From: Photobacterium sp. SKA34
GTDB lineage: Bacteria; Pseudomonadota; Gammaproteobacteria; Enterobacterales; Vibrionaceae
NCBI RefSeq assembly: GCF_000153325.1
Contig: NZ_CH724143.1
Span: 66,975 to 119,340, forward strand
DNA: 52,366 nucleotides
Direction of reading: 5' to 3'
Under the pieces are notes generated by a model. The model ran no database searches and had not been told where the DNA came from. It saw nothing but the letters and a program-made list of their open reading frames with translations. The translations under genes and the position numbers were made by a program. The number at the start of each line of letters is the position of its first letter. The first letter of the stretch is position 1. Positions 1 through 9,577 of this stretch are shown here, one piece after another.

Positions 1-42
1 AAATCTATAAACCGTGCCCCCTCTATCATTGGAGCGATTTCT

Positions 43-669
43 TTACTCTCCTACTAATGCGACCGATGTAACTATCAAGAAAATAGCTGCGTGTGTTAAG
101 TAGATAGAATAAGACCATTTTCCCCAAGACTTGAAATACACTTCTATTTAACATTTTTGAAATCGCACCAGACTCAAAAGCAAAAAAACAATACAACAAG
201 ATAGAACAATAGCGTTGCGTATATATCTGTCTGTAATTTCATTTGAAACCAAATAAGCTACAGCACTTAAAAGCGCGACTTCAATAGCAGAGCCTGCAAC
301 AAAGGAAGGGGGATATGCTTACTTTGGTAAATACAACATGCGTGAATGCACCACCCAAAAAATGATAATCCATTAAATACATATGGTTGAAGTAATATTG
401 AATTGTTCCCCATTAAGCCTAAAACCATAACAGCTATCATCAACCAATTCCAAAATTTGTAACGACCAAAAAAATATAGCGTCAGGAAGAGTAAAACATA
501 GAGATAAAGCTCAATGCTTATACTCCACGGTGAATAGCTGAACGATAAAGGATCAGTTAATGATGTCCATAATGGCACCATTAATAGGTTATGGAGTATT
601 TCAGACAGAGAGCCATGGCCAGTAAATGGAAAAGTAGATTTTAAACTAAAGAATTGAACGCTACGTTAC
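43..669 (-). pseudogene. Acyltransferase-3 (OafA/YrhL-like) remnant, frameshifted
   Basis: Read on the minus strand, this stretch codes for membrane segments typical of the acyltransferase-3 family, but in several frames. The first open piece (about 669 to 267) carries the family-like motif SPWSISIELYLYVLLFL and stops at KSRF. A second frame continues from about 315 as VAGSAIEVALLSAVAYLV. A third gives LNRSVFQVLGK, and a last shift gives KWSYSIYLTHAAIFL, which matches the usual C-terminal 'SYSIYLTH' helix, ending at a stop at 43-45. The N-terminal part of the family, which carries the catalytic His, is not visible upstream of 669. Family members acylate cell-surface polysaccharides. This copy looks dead: 5'-truncated with at least three frame changes. 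It lies directly downstream of a tRNA gene. The family call rests on motifs only. Confidence 0.7.
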
Positions 670-786
670 TCGACTCATTCAAAATAATTCTGTAATCAGG
701 TCAGATCACTTTAAGCTTAGTGTAACAATTAAATATGGCACGTATGTCGAGGAGAAGTTAAGAGTAAGTCTAATGTCTAGATACAA

Positions 787-816
787 CAAAGCCCCAATCT
801 TTCGATTGAGGCTTTG
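787..816 (-). terminator. Terminator after tRNA-Leu
   Basis: Inverted repeat with 13-bp arms (CAAAGCC.CAATC paired with GATTG.GGCTTTG, one G-U wobble in the minus transcript) around a 4-nt loop. It lies just downstream of the tRNA-Leu 3' end and fits a rho-independent terminator. Confidence 0.7.
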
Positions 817-825
817 TTTGAAATT

Positions 826-910
826 TGGTGCCCGAGGACGGACTTGAACCGTCACTCCCGAAGGAAACGGATTTTGAATCCGTCGTGTATACCAATTTCA
901 CCACTCGGGC
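826..910 (-). tRNA. tRNA-Leu (anticodon CAA)
   Basis: The minus strand gives an 85-nt tRNA: acceptor stem GCCCGAG/CTCGGGC, discriminator A and an encoded CCA (826-828). The anticodon stem ACGGA/TCCGT holds the loop TTCAAAA, so the anticodon is CAA, reading UUG leucine codons. The T arm contains GGTTCAAGTCC. The long variable arm (TTCCTTCGGGAG) is the class II feature expected of tRNA-Leu. It is a single gene with its own promoter and terminator. The acyltransferase remnant lies just downstream. Confidence 0.95.
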
Positions 911-921
911 TTATGGCTGCC

Positions 922-949
922 ATTATACGTATACAATGTAGTGAGGCAA
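922..949 (-). promoter_or_regulatory. Sigma-70 promoter of tRNA-Leu
   Basis: Minus strand: -35 TTGCCT (949-944), 16-bp spacer, perfect -10 TATAAT (927-922). Transcription would start near 915, a few bases before the mature tRNA 5' end at 910. Confidence 0.7.
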
Positions 950-1134
950 GCCTTTATCGTTAAGATATTCAACCAATATCTTTGACCGCTATATTTTTAT
1001 TCTATTTCATTCGTTGTTGCTGATAATATCACCCCCCCCACACACATTCTGTAGCAATATCAAGCGTTCTCTGGCTTATCGTTTACTGTTACACTCAGCA
1101 CATATGGACACAGTTAGATAAAATCGGATTTTTT

Positions 1135-1626
1135 ATGTCAAAATCAACAAAAATAAAAAATACTACTTCCCCACAATATCCAACCTTATTTCGGCGTTTA
1201 GCCGCTTGGTTTTATGATGCTTTAATTGTCGCAGCTATTCTTATGTTAGCGGGCGGTATAGCGATGGCAGGAATAGCGCTTCTACTTCATTTTAATATTC
1301 TCGATTTAGCTCATTATGAAGATGTAAGTGCTTATTTAACTCATCATCCACAAGCTAACTTACTTTACTCTAGCTACTTAGGTGCCGTAATTATTGGATT
1401 CTACACTTATTTTTGGACTCATGGCGGCCAAACTTTGGGAATGCGAGCATGGAAATTAAAAGTACAAAATAAAGATGGGCGCTCAATTACTGTTACTCAA
1501 GCATTGATCCGCGCTGCAACTGCAGCCCTAGGGTTGGGGAATTTGCTCGCATACAACACTAAACGTCGGGCGTTACAAGACGTGATGGCTGAATGTGAAA
1601 TGATAGTGACAAAAGATATTCGCTAA
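1135..1626 (+). CDS. RDD family membrane protein
   Basis: This is a 163-aa inner-membrane protein of the RDD family. The family's hallmark residues are visible: Arg near residues 20-21, Asp28 at the start of the first membrane helix (about 30-51), and an Asp in RALQDVMAECEM near 149. A second helix lies around 80-95, followed by the conserved QTLGMRAWKLKV block (99-110). Length and layout are normal for the family. RDD proteins have no agreed single function; some have been linked to ion or solute transport. The gene is convergent with lptG and shares a bidirectional terminator with it. RDD genes commonly sit beside lptFG in Vibrionaceae (from memory). The family call is firm, the role unknown. 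Confidence 0.85.
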   Translation: MSKSTKIKNTTSPQYPTLFRRLAAWFYDALIVAAILMLAGGIAMAGIALLLHFNILDLAHYEDVSAYLTHHPQANLLYSSYLGAVIIGFYTYFWTHGGQTLGMRAWKLKVQNKDGRSITVTQALIRAATAALGLGNLLAYNTKRRALQDVMAECEMIVTKDIR

Positions 1627-1630
1627 TAAA

Positions 1631-1655
1631 AAGGAGCCGTTAGGCTCCTTTTTTT
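1631..1655. terminator. Bidirectional terminator, RDD gene / lptG
   Basis: AAGGAGCC GTTA GGCTCCTT followed by a run of T on the plus strand. It follows the RDD stop at 1626. If the lptG frame is restored by one base, the lptG stop falls at 1640-1642, inside this hairpin. Confidence 0.75.
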
Positions 1656-1713
1656 CGTTTATAGTTGCGTCTTAACAAATATATTGTAATAAACAAGAAA
1701 GCTAAACTTGGAC

Positions 1714-2730
1714 CTAATGCAGTAAAATAGGCGGTAATCGGTACACTAAAATCATAGGACCAAACACTTGGTCTGATATATAAAATGCAAAACCAAAAAT
1801 GACACCAGAAAGTACGCGAGCCCCCATCGTAACAGAGCGAAGAGGACCAAATACAAAAGATAATGCTAATAGCATCATAACAGCAATGGATATTGGCTGA
1901 AGCGCTTTACGCCAAAATGCTAAATCATAACGAGAAGCATCTTGCTTGGTCTCTTTAAGATAATTTACATAATGATATAAGCCTGACAACGATAACTCTT
2001 CAGGTTTCACCGTCACAACTGCTAATTTATCTGGTGTTAATGTTGTTTCCCAATGCTTGCTTGCTATCTGACTATTGGTTAACTGACTACTACCTATCAT
2101 GTCAGTTATGGTCACATCATGCATTGTCCAGCCTGTGGCTTTATCGTAAGACGCTCGTTTTGCTGATGTTACATCTTCCAACTGACCTTTGTTGTCAAAC
2201 TGCCAAATGTTAACAACATCCACTTTATTGAGATCATGAACACGTCCCATATAAATGAAGCTATTGTCATTTTTAGCCCATACACCACTTTGTGCAGCAA
2301 TCACACTACCGCCATAAATCCATGCCGAACGATATTCACGTGCCATTTTCTGCGCTTGCGGTGCTCCCCACTGCCCCAGTAAAACAACCACTATCATCAT
2401 TGGGACTGCCGTTTTTAAGGTCGATAAACCGATATCAAGCTTAGAAAAACCTGCCGCTTGCATTACCACCAGCTCTGAGCTTGATGCCAGCATACCTAAA
2501 CCAATCAATGCACCTAATAATACTGCCATAGGGAAAAACATAATGATGTCTTGCGGCATTGATAATAAGACAAAATACAGCGCCTTGAGGAGATCGTAGC
2601 TTCCCTGCCCCACTTTTCTTAACTGCTCAACATATTTAATGATCGCAGATAAGCCCACTAAGGTTGATAGTGTCAGTGAGAAAGTTGCAATGATCGTTCG
2701 ACCTATATACCAGTCGAGAATTTTAAACAT
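1714..2730 (-). CDS. lptG: LPS export permease LptG, 3' end apparently frameshifted
   Basis: LptG pairs with LptF and the LptB ATPase to pull lipopolysaccharide out of the inner membrane and pass it to LptC/LptA. The 338-aa frame has the family architecture: N-terminal helices (about 12-34 and 58-82), a periplasmic jellyroll domain and C-terminal helices ending FYISDQVFGPMILVYRLPPILLH, then TAG at 1714-1716. In E. coli this point reads LVYGIPPIIGALLPS and goes on into a last helix. Here the missing tail is present in the next frame from 1718 down to a stop at 1640 (ALGPSLAFLFITIYLLRR). This implies one base lost between about 1718 and 1723; the restored protein would be about 363 aa, the normal length. 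The Arg in VYRLPP, usually Gly, is also odd. It may be a sequencing error or a real truncation. The ATG overlaps the lptF stop by one base (TAATG). Confidence 0.9.
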   Translation of the reverse strand: MFKILDWYIGRTIIATFSLTLSTLVGLSAIIKYVEQLRKVGQGSYDLLKALYFVLLSMPQDIIMFFPMAVLLGALIGLGMLASSSELVVMQAAGFSKLDIGLSTLKTAVPMMIVVVLLGQWGAPQAQKMAREYRSAWIYGGSVIAAQSGVWAKNDNSFIYMGRVHDLNKVDVVNIWQFDNKGQLEDVTSAKRASYDKATGWTMHDVTITDMIGSSQLTNSQIASKHWETTLTPDKLAVVTVKPEELSLSGLYHYVNYLKETKQDASRYDLAFWRKALQPISIAVMMLLALSFVFGPLRSVTMGARVLSGVIFGFAFYISDQVFGPMILVYRLPPILLH

Positions 2731-3830
2731 TAACTGCGTCTCCGTAATTTATCTTTAAGGCGTCGCACAGGCATCGAATCCCAGCTATTTAAAGCAAGAG
2801 CAACTAACAATGTTGTAATATTAATCGGCCACATGCCAATCACTGACGGGATAATACCATCCTCAATCGCCGATTTTGCTGATGAGATCGCTAAGAAATA
2901 AGCCAAATAAATCAATACAGCAGGTGCCAATTTTGCAAATCGTCCTTGACGTGGATTAACAGCAGACAGCGGCACAACAATCATCACTAACAATGGAATA
3001 CAAAACACTAAAGAGAAACGCCACTGTAATTCAGCTTTTGCTGCCAAGCTTTTATCTTTTATTAGGGTCATTGTGGGTTGAGCTTCCCAATCACGATCAC
3101 CCGCTTTAACTTCACGTTGTCCTATTAGTGCTTGGTAGTCATTAAAATGAGTAATGGAGTAGTTTAGCTGAGTAGGAATACCTTCATATCGGGCGCCGTC
3201 ATTTAATTCTAACATTTGACGACCATCAGATAACTCTTTGACGGTACCATTGTCAGCAACCATGACACTAGGCTGCAAGGTGTCCGTTGCTTTTAATTGC
3301 GCGACAAAAACCTTATGAAGTCTTGAGCCTTTATCAGTAATATTATCAATAAAGATAACCCCACTTCCATTTGGCGCCTGCTGAAACGTCCCCTTTACCA
3401 ACATATTTAACGTTGGCCCAGCTTTTGTTTCTTCTTTAAGTTGCTCTATATGCTCTTGCGACCAAGGTGCAACCCAAAACGCATTCACAGCTGCAATTGA
3501 CCCCGTAATAATGGCCAAGGCTAACGCTGATTGGAGTAATAATTTATTCCCCATCCCCGTCGCATTCATCACCGTAATTTCACTTTCAGCATATAATCTG
3601 CCGAACGTGAGTAAGATCCCAATGTACAAACTCAGAGGGAGCATTAGTAGTGCCATCGAAGGGATAGATAATCCCATGAAGGTTAGAATGAGATCACTCG
3701 GGATCGAGCCATCGGTTGCATCGGCTAAAATGCTAATAAACTTTTGGCTAATAAAGACAAGAAAAAGTACAAAAAGTACCGCTAATTGGCTCTTTAATGT
3801 CTCTCTTGTCAAATACCTAACAATAATCAC
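2730..3830 (-). CDS. lptF: LPS export permease LptF
   Basis: LptF is the partner membrane subunit of LptG in the LptB2FG transporter that extracts LPS from the inner membrane. The 366-aa product starts MIIVRYLTRETLKSQLAVLF, as family members do, and has three N-terminal helices (first about 14-34, then about 50-75 and 100-120). The periplasmic domain includes ERQ-like LIGQREVKAGDRDW, and the C-terminal helices lie around 268-290, 300-320 and 330-350. The length is normal. It is the first gene of the lptF-lptG operon, coupled to lptG by a 1-nt overlap, and is divergent from pepA, as in E. coli. Confidence 0.95.
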   Translation of the reverse strand: MIIVRYLTRETLKSQLAVLFVLFLVFISQKFISILADATDGSIPSDLILTFMGLSIPSMALLMLPLSLYIGILLTFGRLYAESEITVMNATGMGNKLLLQSALALAIITGSIAAVNAFWVAPWSQEHIEQLKEETKAGPTLNMLVKGTFQQAPNGSGVIFIDNITDKGSRLHKVFVAQLKATDTLQPSVMVADNGTVKELSDGRQMLELNDGARYEGIPTQLNYSITHFNDYQALIGQREVKAGDRDWEAQPTMTLIKDKSLAAKAELQWRFSLVFCIPLLVMIVVPLSAVNPRQGRFAKLAPAVLIYLAYFLAISSAKSAIEDGIIPSVIGMWPINITTLLVALALNSWDSMPVRRLKDKLRRRS

Positions 3831-4025
3831 GCGTTATATTCCCATAGAAAACTTGTTTTTTTGATGGAATCACTATAGTTTTTCGTTAAATCAGTTATTT
3901 TTTTATCTTTCAGCTAAATGAAAGACTGCACTATAAGCGTATACCGAAATCACGGCAGAGCAAACAAGTGTGGTATTATCCAACATTTAGCGTTAATTGT
4001 CTTTATTAGGATGTTAGGAGTACGC

Positions 4026-5534
4026 ATGGAGTTCAGTGTAAAAAGCGGCAGCCCCGAAAAACAGCGTAGTGCTTGTATTGTTGTTGGCGTCTTTGAACCA
4101 CGTCGCCTCTCTCCAATCGCGGAACAGCTAGATAAAATCAGTGATGGTTATATCAGCTCCTTACTGCGTCGTGGCGACCTTGAGGGTAAGCCGGGGCAAA
4201 TGCTTTTACTACACCACGTACCAAACGTGTTATCAGAACGTGTTTTACTTGTTGGTTGTGGTAAAGAGCGTGAACTTGATGAACGCCAATATAAGCAAAT
4301 CATCAAAAAAACGATCAGTACTTTAAATGAAACTGGCTCTATGGAAGCAGTGTGCTTCTTAACAGAGCTTCATGTTAAAGGTCGTGATACTTACTGGAAA
4401 GTACGTCAAGCTGTCGAAACAACCAAAGATAGCTTGTATACCTTTAACCAATTTAAGAGTAATAAACCAGAGACTCGTCGTCCACTGCGTAAACTAGTCT
4501 TTAATGTACCGACTCGTCGCGAGCTCTCTTTAGGTGAGCGCGCTATCAGCCATGGTCTGGCGGTAGCATCTGGTGTTCGCGCAAGTAAAGATTTGGGTAA
4601 TATGCCACCAAACGTGGCAAATCCAGCTTATCTGGCTTCACAAGCACGTCGTCTAGCTGATGATTTTGAGACCGTAAGTACTAAAATCATTGGTGAGCAA
4701 GAGATGCAATCTTTAGGGATGACATCATATCTTGCTGTGGGTCGTGGTTCTAAAAATGAAGCCATGATGTCGGTTATTGAGTACAAAGGTAACCCCGATT
4801 CAGACGCTAAGCCAATCGTCCTTGTCGGTAAAGGGTTAACTTTTGATTCAGGTGGTATTTCGATTAAACCTGGCGCTCAAATGGACGAAATGAAGTACGA
4901 CATGTGTGGTGCAGCCTCTGTGTTCGGTACCATGAAAGCATTAGCTAAGCTTAATTTACCCATCAATGTCGTTGGTGTGTTAGCGGGCTGTGAAAATATG
5001 CCGGGAGGTAACGCTTATCGTCCTGGTGATATTTTAACCACTATGTCAGGTCAAACAGTTGAAGTATTAAATACCGATGCTGAAGGTCGTTTAGTTCTTT
5101 GTGATGCATTAACTTACGTTGAGCGTTTTGAACCTGAATGTGTGATTGACGTTGCGACATTAACAGGTGCCTGTGTTGTTGCTTTAGGTAATCACATTAG
5201 TGGTTTAATGGGTAACCATAATCCACTATCCCATGAAATTATTAATGCATCAGAACAATCAGGCGATCGTGCTTGGCGTTTACCGATGAGTGATGAATAC
5301 CAAGAGCAAATTGCCAGCCCATTTGCTGATATGGCAAACTTAGGCACGCCTGGTGCAGGTACCATAACTGCAGGTTGTTTCTTATCTCGCTTTACTAAAA
5401 AGTATAACTGGGCGCACCTTGATATTGCAGGAACCGCTTGGAAAGGTGGCGCAGCAAAAGGCTCTACCGGTCGACCAGTCCCTCTACTTGTCCAGTTCTT
5501 ATTAAATAGAGCAGGCCAAGAGATCGTCGAGTAA
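4026..5534 (+). CDS. pepA: Leucyl aminopeptidase PepA (cytosol aminopeptidase, M17)
   Basis: PepA is a hexameric dizinc leucine aminopeptidase; the E. coli protein also binds DNA in Xer recombination at cer and in carAB regulation. The start chosen is the ATG at 4026, preceded by TAGGAG, giving 502 aa against 503 in E. coli. An in-frame opening runs upstream to 3918 but lacks family similarity. Metal ligands and catalytic residues line up one residue off E. coli numbering: Lys269 and Asp274 in [11 protein letters not shown], Asp292 in YDMCG, Asp351 and Glu353 in the signature [15 protein letters not shown] strong terminator lies between pepA and holC. Divergent from lptF. Confidence 0.96.
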   Translation: MEFSVKSGSPEKQRSACIVVGVFEPRRLSPIAEQLDKISDGYISSLLRRGDLEGKPGQMLLLHHVPNVLSERVLLVGCGKERELDERQYKQIIKKTISTLNETGSMEAVCFLTELHVKGRDTYWKVRQAVETTKDSLYTFNQFKSNKPETRRPLRKLVFNVPTRRELSLGERAISHGLAVASGVRASKDLGNMPPNVANPAYLASQARRLADDFETVSTKIIGEQEMQSLGMTSYLAVGRGSKNEAMMSVIEYKGNPDSDAKPIVLVGKGLTFDSGGISIKPGAQMDEMKYDMCGAASVFGTMKALAKLNLPINVVGVLAGCENMPGGNAYRPGDILTTMSGQTVEVLNTDAEGRLVLCDALTYVERFEPECVIDVATLTGACVVALGNHISGLMGNHNPLSHEIINASEQSGDRAWRLPMSDEYQEQIASPFADMANLGTPGAGTITAGCFLSRFTKKYNWAHLDIAGTAWKGGAAKGSTGRPVPLLVQFLLNRAGQEIVE

Positions 5535-5544
5535 AAGACCATCG

Positions 5545-5566
5545 AAAAGGGCCGTAAGGCCCTTTT
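5545..5566 (+). terminator. Terminator after pepA
   Basis: AAAAGGGCC GTAA GGCCCTTTT, a perfect 9-bp stem with a tetraloop and trailing T residues, 10 bp after the pepA stop. It overlaps the short gap before holC, so some read-through or a promoter within the gap probably feeds holC-valS. Confidence 0.8.
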
Positions 5567-5583
5567 CTTTAGGAACAAAAAAC

Positions 5584-6036
5584 ATGACTCATGCTACGTT
5601 TTATATAATCGATGACAAGCAAGAGAGTGCTGACAGTCACTTTCAGTGCCATTTTGCCTGTCATTTAGCAGCGATGAGTTACCGGCAAGGTAATAACGTT
5701 TACCTACTCGCAGAAAATAAAAAGCAAGCAGAACAAATAGATGAATATCTATGGCAGCAGGATCCTGATAGTTTCGTGCCCCACAATCTTGTCGGCGAAG
5801 GGCCTAATGGTGGCTCCCCCGTTGAGATTGGATGGTCAACATTACGTCATACAGGACGCCGTGCTACGCTAATTAATTTAGCGGAAAACGCACCAAATTT
5901 TGCGGTTAGCTTTGCACAAGTGGTAGACTTCGTTCCTTGCGATGAAAAGCTCAAGCAGTTAGCGCGCGAGCGTTACAAGGCATATCGCCTTGCTGGCATT
6001 CAAATTACGACTGCCACTGCTACTGAGACGCCCTAA
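5584..6036 (+). CDS. holC: DNA polymerase III chi subunit
   Basis: HolC (chi) joins psi in the clamp-loader complex and binds SSB, linking the replicase to single-stranded DNA. The 150-aa product starts MTHATFYIIDD and has the family blocks HFACHLAAMSYRQGNNVYLLAENK (split around residues 22-46), LWQQDPDSFVPHNLVGEGP (54-72) and the C-terminal VDFVPCDEKLKQLARERYKAYR region. The length is near the E. coli value (147). It sits between pepA and valS, as in E. coli, 28 bp before valS, so the two are probably co-transcribed. Confidence 0.93.
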   Translation: MTHATFYIIDDKQESADSHFQCHFACHLAAMSYRQGNNVYLLAENKKQAEQIDEYLWQQDPDSFVPHNLVGEGPNGGSPVEIGWSTLRHTGRRATLINLAENAPNFAVSFAQVVDFVPCDEKLKQLARERYKAYRLAGIQITTATATETP

Positions 6037-6064
6037 TTCCACATAGAATCCTTCTAAGAGCGCT

Positions 6065-8926
6065 ATGGAAAAGACATACAACCCACAATCAATTGAACAA
6101 GCGCTATATCAGCGCTGGGAAGAGGCTGGTTACTTCAAGCCTCATGGTGATACATCTAAAGATGCTTACAGCATTATGATCCCACCACCAAACGTCACAG
6201 GTAGCCTACACATGGGCCACGCGTTCCAGGATACCATCATGGATACCCTGATCCGTTGTGAGCGTATGAAAGGCAAAAACACCTTATGGCAGGTTGGTAC
6301 TGACCACGCAGGTATTGCTACCCAAATGGTTGTGGAACGTAAGATTGCTGCGGAAGAAGGCAAAACAAAACACGATTACGGTCGTGATGCTTTCATCGAT
6401 AAGATCTGGGAATGGAAAGGCGAATCTGGTGGCACGATCACTAAGCAGCTTCGTCGCCTTGGCGCGTCAGTAGACTGGGATCGTGAGCGCTTCACGATGG
6501 ATGATGGTCTATCAAATGCAGTTCAAGAAGTTTTCGTTCGTCTATATCAAGAAGATCTTCTTTATCGCGGTAAGCGTCTAGTTAACTGGGATCCTAAACT
6601 ACACACAGCGATCTCTGATCTAGAGGTTGAAAACAAAGATAAAAAAGGCCACATGTGGCACTTCCGTTACCCATTAGCTGATGGAGTACAAACAGCGGAA
6701 GGTAAAGACTACATCGTTGTTGCAACTACGCGCCCAGAAACGATGCTGGGTGATACTGGTGTTGCCGTTAACCCTGAAGATCCACGTTACAAAGATCTGA
6801 TCGGTAAAGAAATCATGCTTCCAATCGTTGGCCGTCGCATCCCTATCGTAGGTGATGAACACGCTGATATGGAAAAAGGCACCGGTTGTGTGAAAATCAC
6901 ACCTGCACACGACTTCAATGACTACGAAGTAGGTAAACGTCATAGCCTACCTATGATCAACATCCTAACGTTCAATGCTGATATTCGTGATGCTGCTGAA
7001 GTATTCACAACTAATGGCGAGCCAAGTGAAGCATACAGCACAGCGCTTCCAGAGAAATACCATGGCATGGAACGTTTTGCAGCACGTAAAGCGATTGTTG
7101 CTGAATTTGATGAACTAGGCCTACTAGAAGAAATCAAAGATCACGACCTAACTATCCCTTACGGTGATCGTGGTGGCGTGGTTATTGAACCAATGCTAAC
7201 AGACCAATGGTATGTGCGTGCAGCACCGCTTGCAAAACCTGCAGTTGAAGCGGTTGAGAACGGCGATATTCAGTTCGTGCCGAAGCAGTACGAAAACATG
7301 TACTTCGCTTGGATGCGTGATATTCAAGACTGGTGTATTTCACGTCAACTATGGTGGGGTCACCGTATTCCTGCTTGGTACGACAACGACGGTAATGTTT
7401 ACGTTGGCCGTAACGAAGCAGAAGTACGTGAAAAGCATAACCTAGCACCTGTTGTGGTTCTAAACCAAGATAACGACGTACTTGATACATGGTTCTCTTC
7501 AGCACTATGGACATTTGGTACGCAAGGCTGGCCAGAAAATACTGCTGATCTTCAAACCTTCCACCCATCTGATGTGTTGGTAACCGGTTTTGATATCATC
7601 TTCTTCTGGGTTGCACGTATGATCATGATGACCATGCATTTCTGTAAAGATGAAGACGGCAAGCCGCAAGTACCATTCAAGACAGTTTACGTAACGGGTC
7701 TTATCCGTGACGAAAACGGCGATAAAATGTCGAAATCTAAGGGTAACGTTATCGACCCTATCGACATGATCGACGGTATTGATCTTGAGTCTCTCGTTGA
7801 GAAGCGTTGTGGCAATATGATGCAGCCACAACTTGCAGCGAAGATCGAAAAAGCGACTCGCAAAACATTTGAGAACGGTATCGAACCTTACGGTACAGAC
7901 GCACTACGTTTCACCCTAGCAGCAATGGCTTCAACAGGCCGTGACATCAACTGGGATATGAAGCGTCTTGAAGGTTACCGTAACTTCTGTAACAAGCTAT
8001 GGAACGCAAGCCGTTACGTACTGATGAACACAGAAGATCAAGATTGTGGCTTCGCAGCAGGTAGCGAGCTTGAGTACTCTCTAGCAGATAAGTGGATTGA
8101 ATCACAATTCCAGCTAGCGGCAAAAGAGTTCAATACTCATATTGATAACTTCCGTTTAGATATGGCTGCTGGTGTACTTTATGAGTTCATCTGGAACCAA
8201 TTCTGTGACTGGTACCTAGAACTAACGAAACCTGTTCTATGGAAAGGCACAGAAGCACAACAACGTGCAACGCGCCATACGCTAATCACAGTGCTTGAAA
8301 AGACATTACGTCTTGCGCATCCTGTTCTTCCTTACATCACTGAATCTATCTGGCAGAGCGTTAAGCCACTCGTTGACGGTGTTGAAGGTGAAACTATCAT
8401 GACTCAGGCATTGCCTCAGTTTGATGAAGCGCAATTTGACCAAGCAGCGATCACTGATATTGAGTTTGTTAAAGCGTTTATCACCAGCATTCGTAACCTA
8501 CGTGCAGAATACGATATCGCGCCAAGTAAGCCATTATCAGTAATGCTAAAAGTGGCTGATGCTGCAGATACCGCACGTGTTGAAGCAAACCTGACAGTAC
8601 TGAAATCTCTAGCAAAACTAGAAGAAGTGAAAGTATTGGCTGACGGTGAAGCAACACCGGCTTGTGCTACTGCACTTGTGGGTAAATCTGAATTGATGAT
8701 CCCAATGGCGGGCTTGATTGATAAAGATACAGAGCTTGCACGTTTAGACAAAGAAATCGCGAAAATGGAAGGCGAAATCAAACGTACTTCTGGCAAGCTT
8801 AGTAACGAAGGCTTCGTTGCTAAAGCGCCTGAAATCGTGATCACTAAAGAGCGTGAAAAGCTAGCCGGTTATGAAGAAACATTAGTGAAGCTTATTGAGC
8901 AAAAAGCAACGATTGCTGCGCTATAA
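6065..8926 (+). CDS. valS: Valyl-tRNA synthetase
   Basis: ValS charges tRNA-Val with valine and edits misactivated threonine. The 953-aa protein is full length. Class I motifs are visible: [15 protein letters not shown] with the HIGH-type HMGH at 49-52, and KMSKS at 554-558. The CP1 editing domain lies between them ([15 protein letters not shown] around 220-235 is its hallmark), followed by the anticodon-binding domain and a C-terminal coiled coil (about 885-950) typical of ValS. Codon use is noticeably biased towards highly expressed choices compared with neighbouring genes, as expected for a synthetase. It is the last gene before a strong terminator. Confidence 0.97.
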   Translation: MEKTYNPQSIEQALYQRWEEAGYFKPHGDTSKDAYSIMIPPPNVTGSLHMGHAFQDTIMDTLIRCERMKGKNTLWQVGTDHAGIATQMVVERKIAAEEGKTKHDYGRDAFIDKIWEWKGESGGTITKQLRRLGASVDWDRERFTMDDGLSNAVQEVFVRLYQEDLLYRGKRLVNWDPKLHTAISDLEVENKDKKGHMWHFRYPLADGVQTAEGKDYIVVATTRPETMLGDTGVAVNPEDPRYKDLIGKEIMLPIVGRRIPIVGDEHADMEKGTGCVKITPAHDFNDYEVGKRHSLPMINILTFNADIRDAAEVFTTNGEPSEAYSTALPEKYHGMERFAARKAIVAEFDELGLLEEIKDHDLTIPYGDRGGVVIEPMLTDQWYVRAAPLAKPAVEAVENGDIQFVPKQYENMYFAWMRDIQDWCISRQLWWGHRIPAWYDNDGNVYVGRNEAEVREKHNLAPVVVLNQDNDVLDTWFSSALWTFGTQGWPENTADLQTFHPSDVLVTGFDIIFFWVARMIMMTMHFCKDEDGKPQVPFKTVYVTGLIRDENGDKMSKSKGNVIDPIDMIDGIDLESLVEKRCGNMMQPQLAAKIEKATRKTFENGIEPYGTDALRFTLAAMASTGRDINWDMKRLEGYRNFCNKLWNASRYVLMNTEDQDCGFAAGSELEYSLADKWIESQFQLAAKEFNTHIDNFRLDMAAGVLYEFIWNQFCDWYLELTKPVLWKGTEAQQRATRHTLITVLEKTLRLAHPVLPYITESIWQSVKPLVDGVEGETIMTQALPQFDEAQFDQAAITDIEFVKAFITSIRNLRAEYDIAPSKPLSVMLKVADAADTARVEANLTVLKSLAKLEEVKVLADGEATPACATALVGKSELMIPMAGLIDKDTELARLDKEIAKMEGEIKRTSGKLSNEGFVAKAPEIVITKEREKLAGYEETLVKLIEQKATIAAL

Positions 8927-8950
8927 TCTCACCAATCATTCTTGATTAAT

Positions 8951-8983
8951 AAAAACCGACAGTCACATACTGTCGGTTTTTTT
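8951..8983 (+). terminator. Terminator after valS
   Basis: AAAACCGACAGT CACAT ACTGTCGGTTTT followed by more T residues, a 12-bp perfect stem 25 bp after the valS stop. Confidence 0.85.
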
Positions 8984-9106
8984 ATGTTTCAAATCCGGCA
9001 TCTCTTTTCAAACAATAGCTTTCACCTATTAGTAATATATAAAATAACAAATTTAGTTATTGCTAATATTCTATGATAATGACCTCATCGAATTGAGGAT
9101 CACCTT

Positions 9107-9523
9107 ATGAAAAAGACAATCAGTTTTGCCGCCATCCATTTTACTGTCGCTTTTAGCGTGGCTTACCTTCTTACTGGCGATATCATTATTGGTAGTTTAA
9201 TTGCAATGATTGAGCCGATAGTTAATACCGTTGCCTTTTATTTCCATGAAAAAGTGTGGCAAAGCAAAACACTCAAACAATCACACTTTAATACGCCAAG
9301 TCGCAAAACAGTAAGCTTTGCTATTGTGCACTTCAGTGTCGCATTTAGTGTTGTTTACCTTCTTACTGGTGACGTACTAATTGGTAGCCTAATGGCAATG
9401 ATCGAACCTGCAATTAATACCATGGCTTACTATTTCCATGAACGTGTATGGCAACGTAAAGATCACAACCAAGCAGGGACACATCAGCCCACTTGGCTAG
9501 ATGCAATGGCTTGTCAGCACTAA
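9107..9523 (+). CDS. Tandem DUF2061 small membrane protein
   Basis: This 138-aa protein consists of two copies of one DUF2061 unit. Residues 2-52 and 66-116 align end to end without gaps: KKTISFAAIHFTVAFSVAYL against RKTVSFAIVHFSVAFSVVYL, both followed by LLTGD and by IEPxxNTxxxxFHExVWQ. Each unit should make two short membrane helices. DUF2061 proteins usually carry a single unit of about 65-75 aa and have no known function. The DNA copies differ at many synonymous sites, so the duplication is not recent. It is a monocistronic gene with a good Shine-Dalgarno (GAGGA) ahead of the ATG. An AATAAC/GTTATT inverted repeat lies upstream at 9045-9063. Function unknown. Confidence 0.8.
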   Translation: MKKTISFAAIHFTVAFSVAYLLTGDIIIGSLIAMIEPIVNTVAFYFHEKVWQSKTLKQSHFNTPSRKTVSFAIVHFSVAFSVVYLLTGDVLIGSLMAMIEPAINTMAYYFHERVWQRKDHNQAGTHQPTWLDAMACQH

Positions 9524-9548
9524 TAAACAACACGATAGATAAAAAAGA

Positions 9549-9577
9549 TTGACATTGTTGCAGGCTGCAACTAATTT
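9549..9577 (+). promoter_or_regulatory. Promoter of the MarR-GNAT gene
   Basis: A consensus -35 TTGACA (9549-9554), exactly 17 bp of spacer, then TAATTT (9572-9577) as the -10. The spacer and -10 are covered by nested palindromes (separate entry), so a repressor bound there would block RNA polymerase. Predicted start near 9584. Confidence 0.65.

Noticed and set aside
1032..1039. Run of eight C between tRNA-Leu and the RDD gene
   Set aside because: A slippery tract, but in non-coding DNA with no visible role; it may be a length-variable or error-prone site only.
3918..4025. N-terminal extension of pepA by 36 codons
   Set aside because: It has no similarity to PepA, and a good ribosome site sits right before the ATG at 4026, which gives the family's normal length.
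5192..5578. 128-codon minus-strand open frame inside pepA
   Set aside because: Antisense shadow of the conserved pepA coding sequence with no start signal.
7182..7568. 128-codon minus-strand open frame inside valS
   Set aside because: Antisense shadow caused by the codon bias of valS; no support as a gene.
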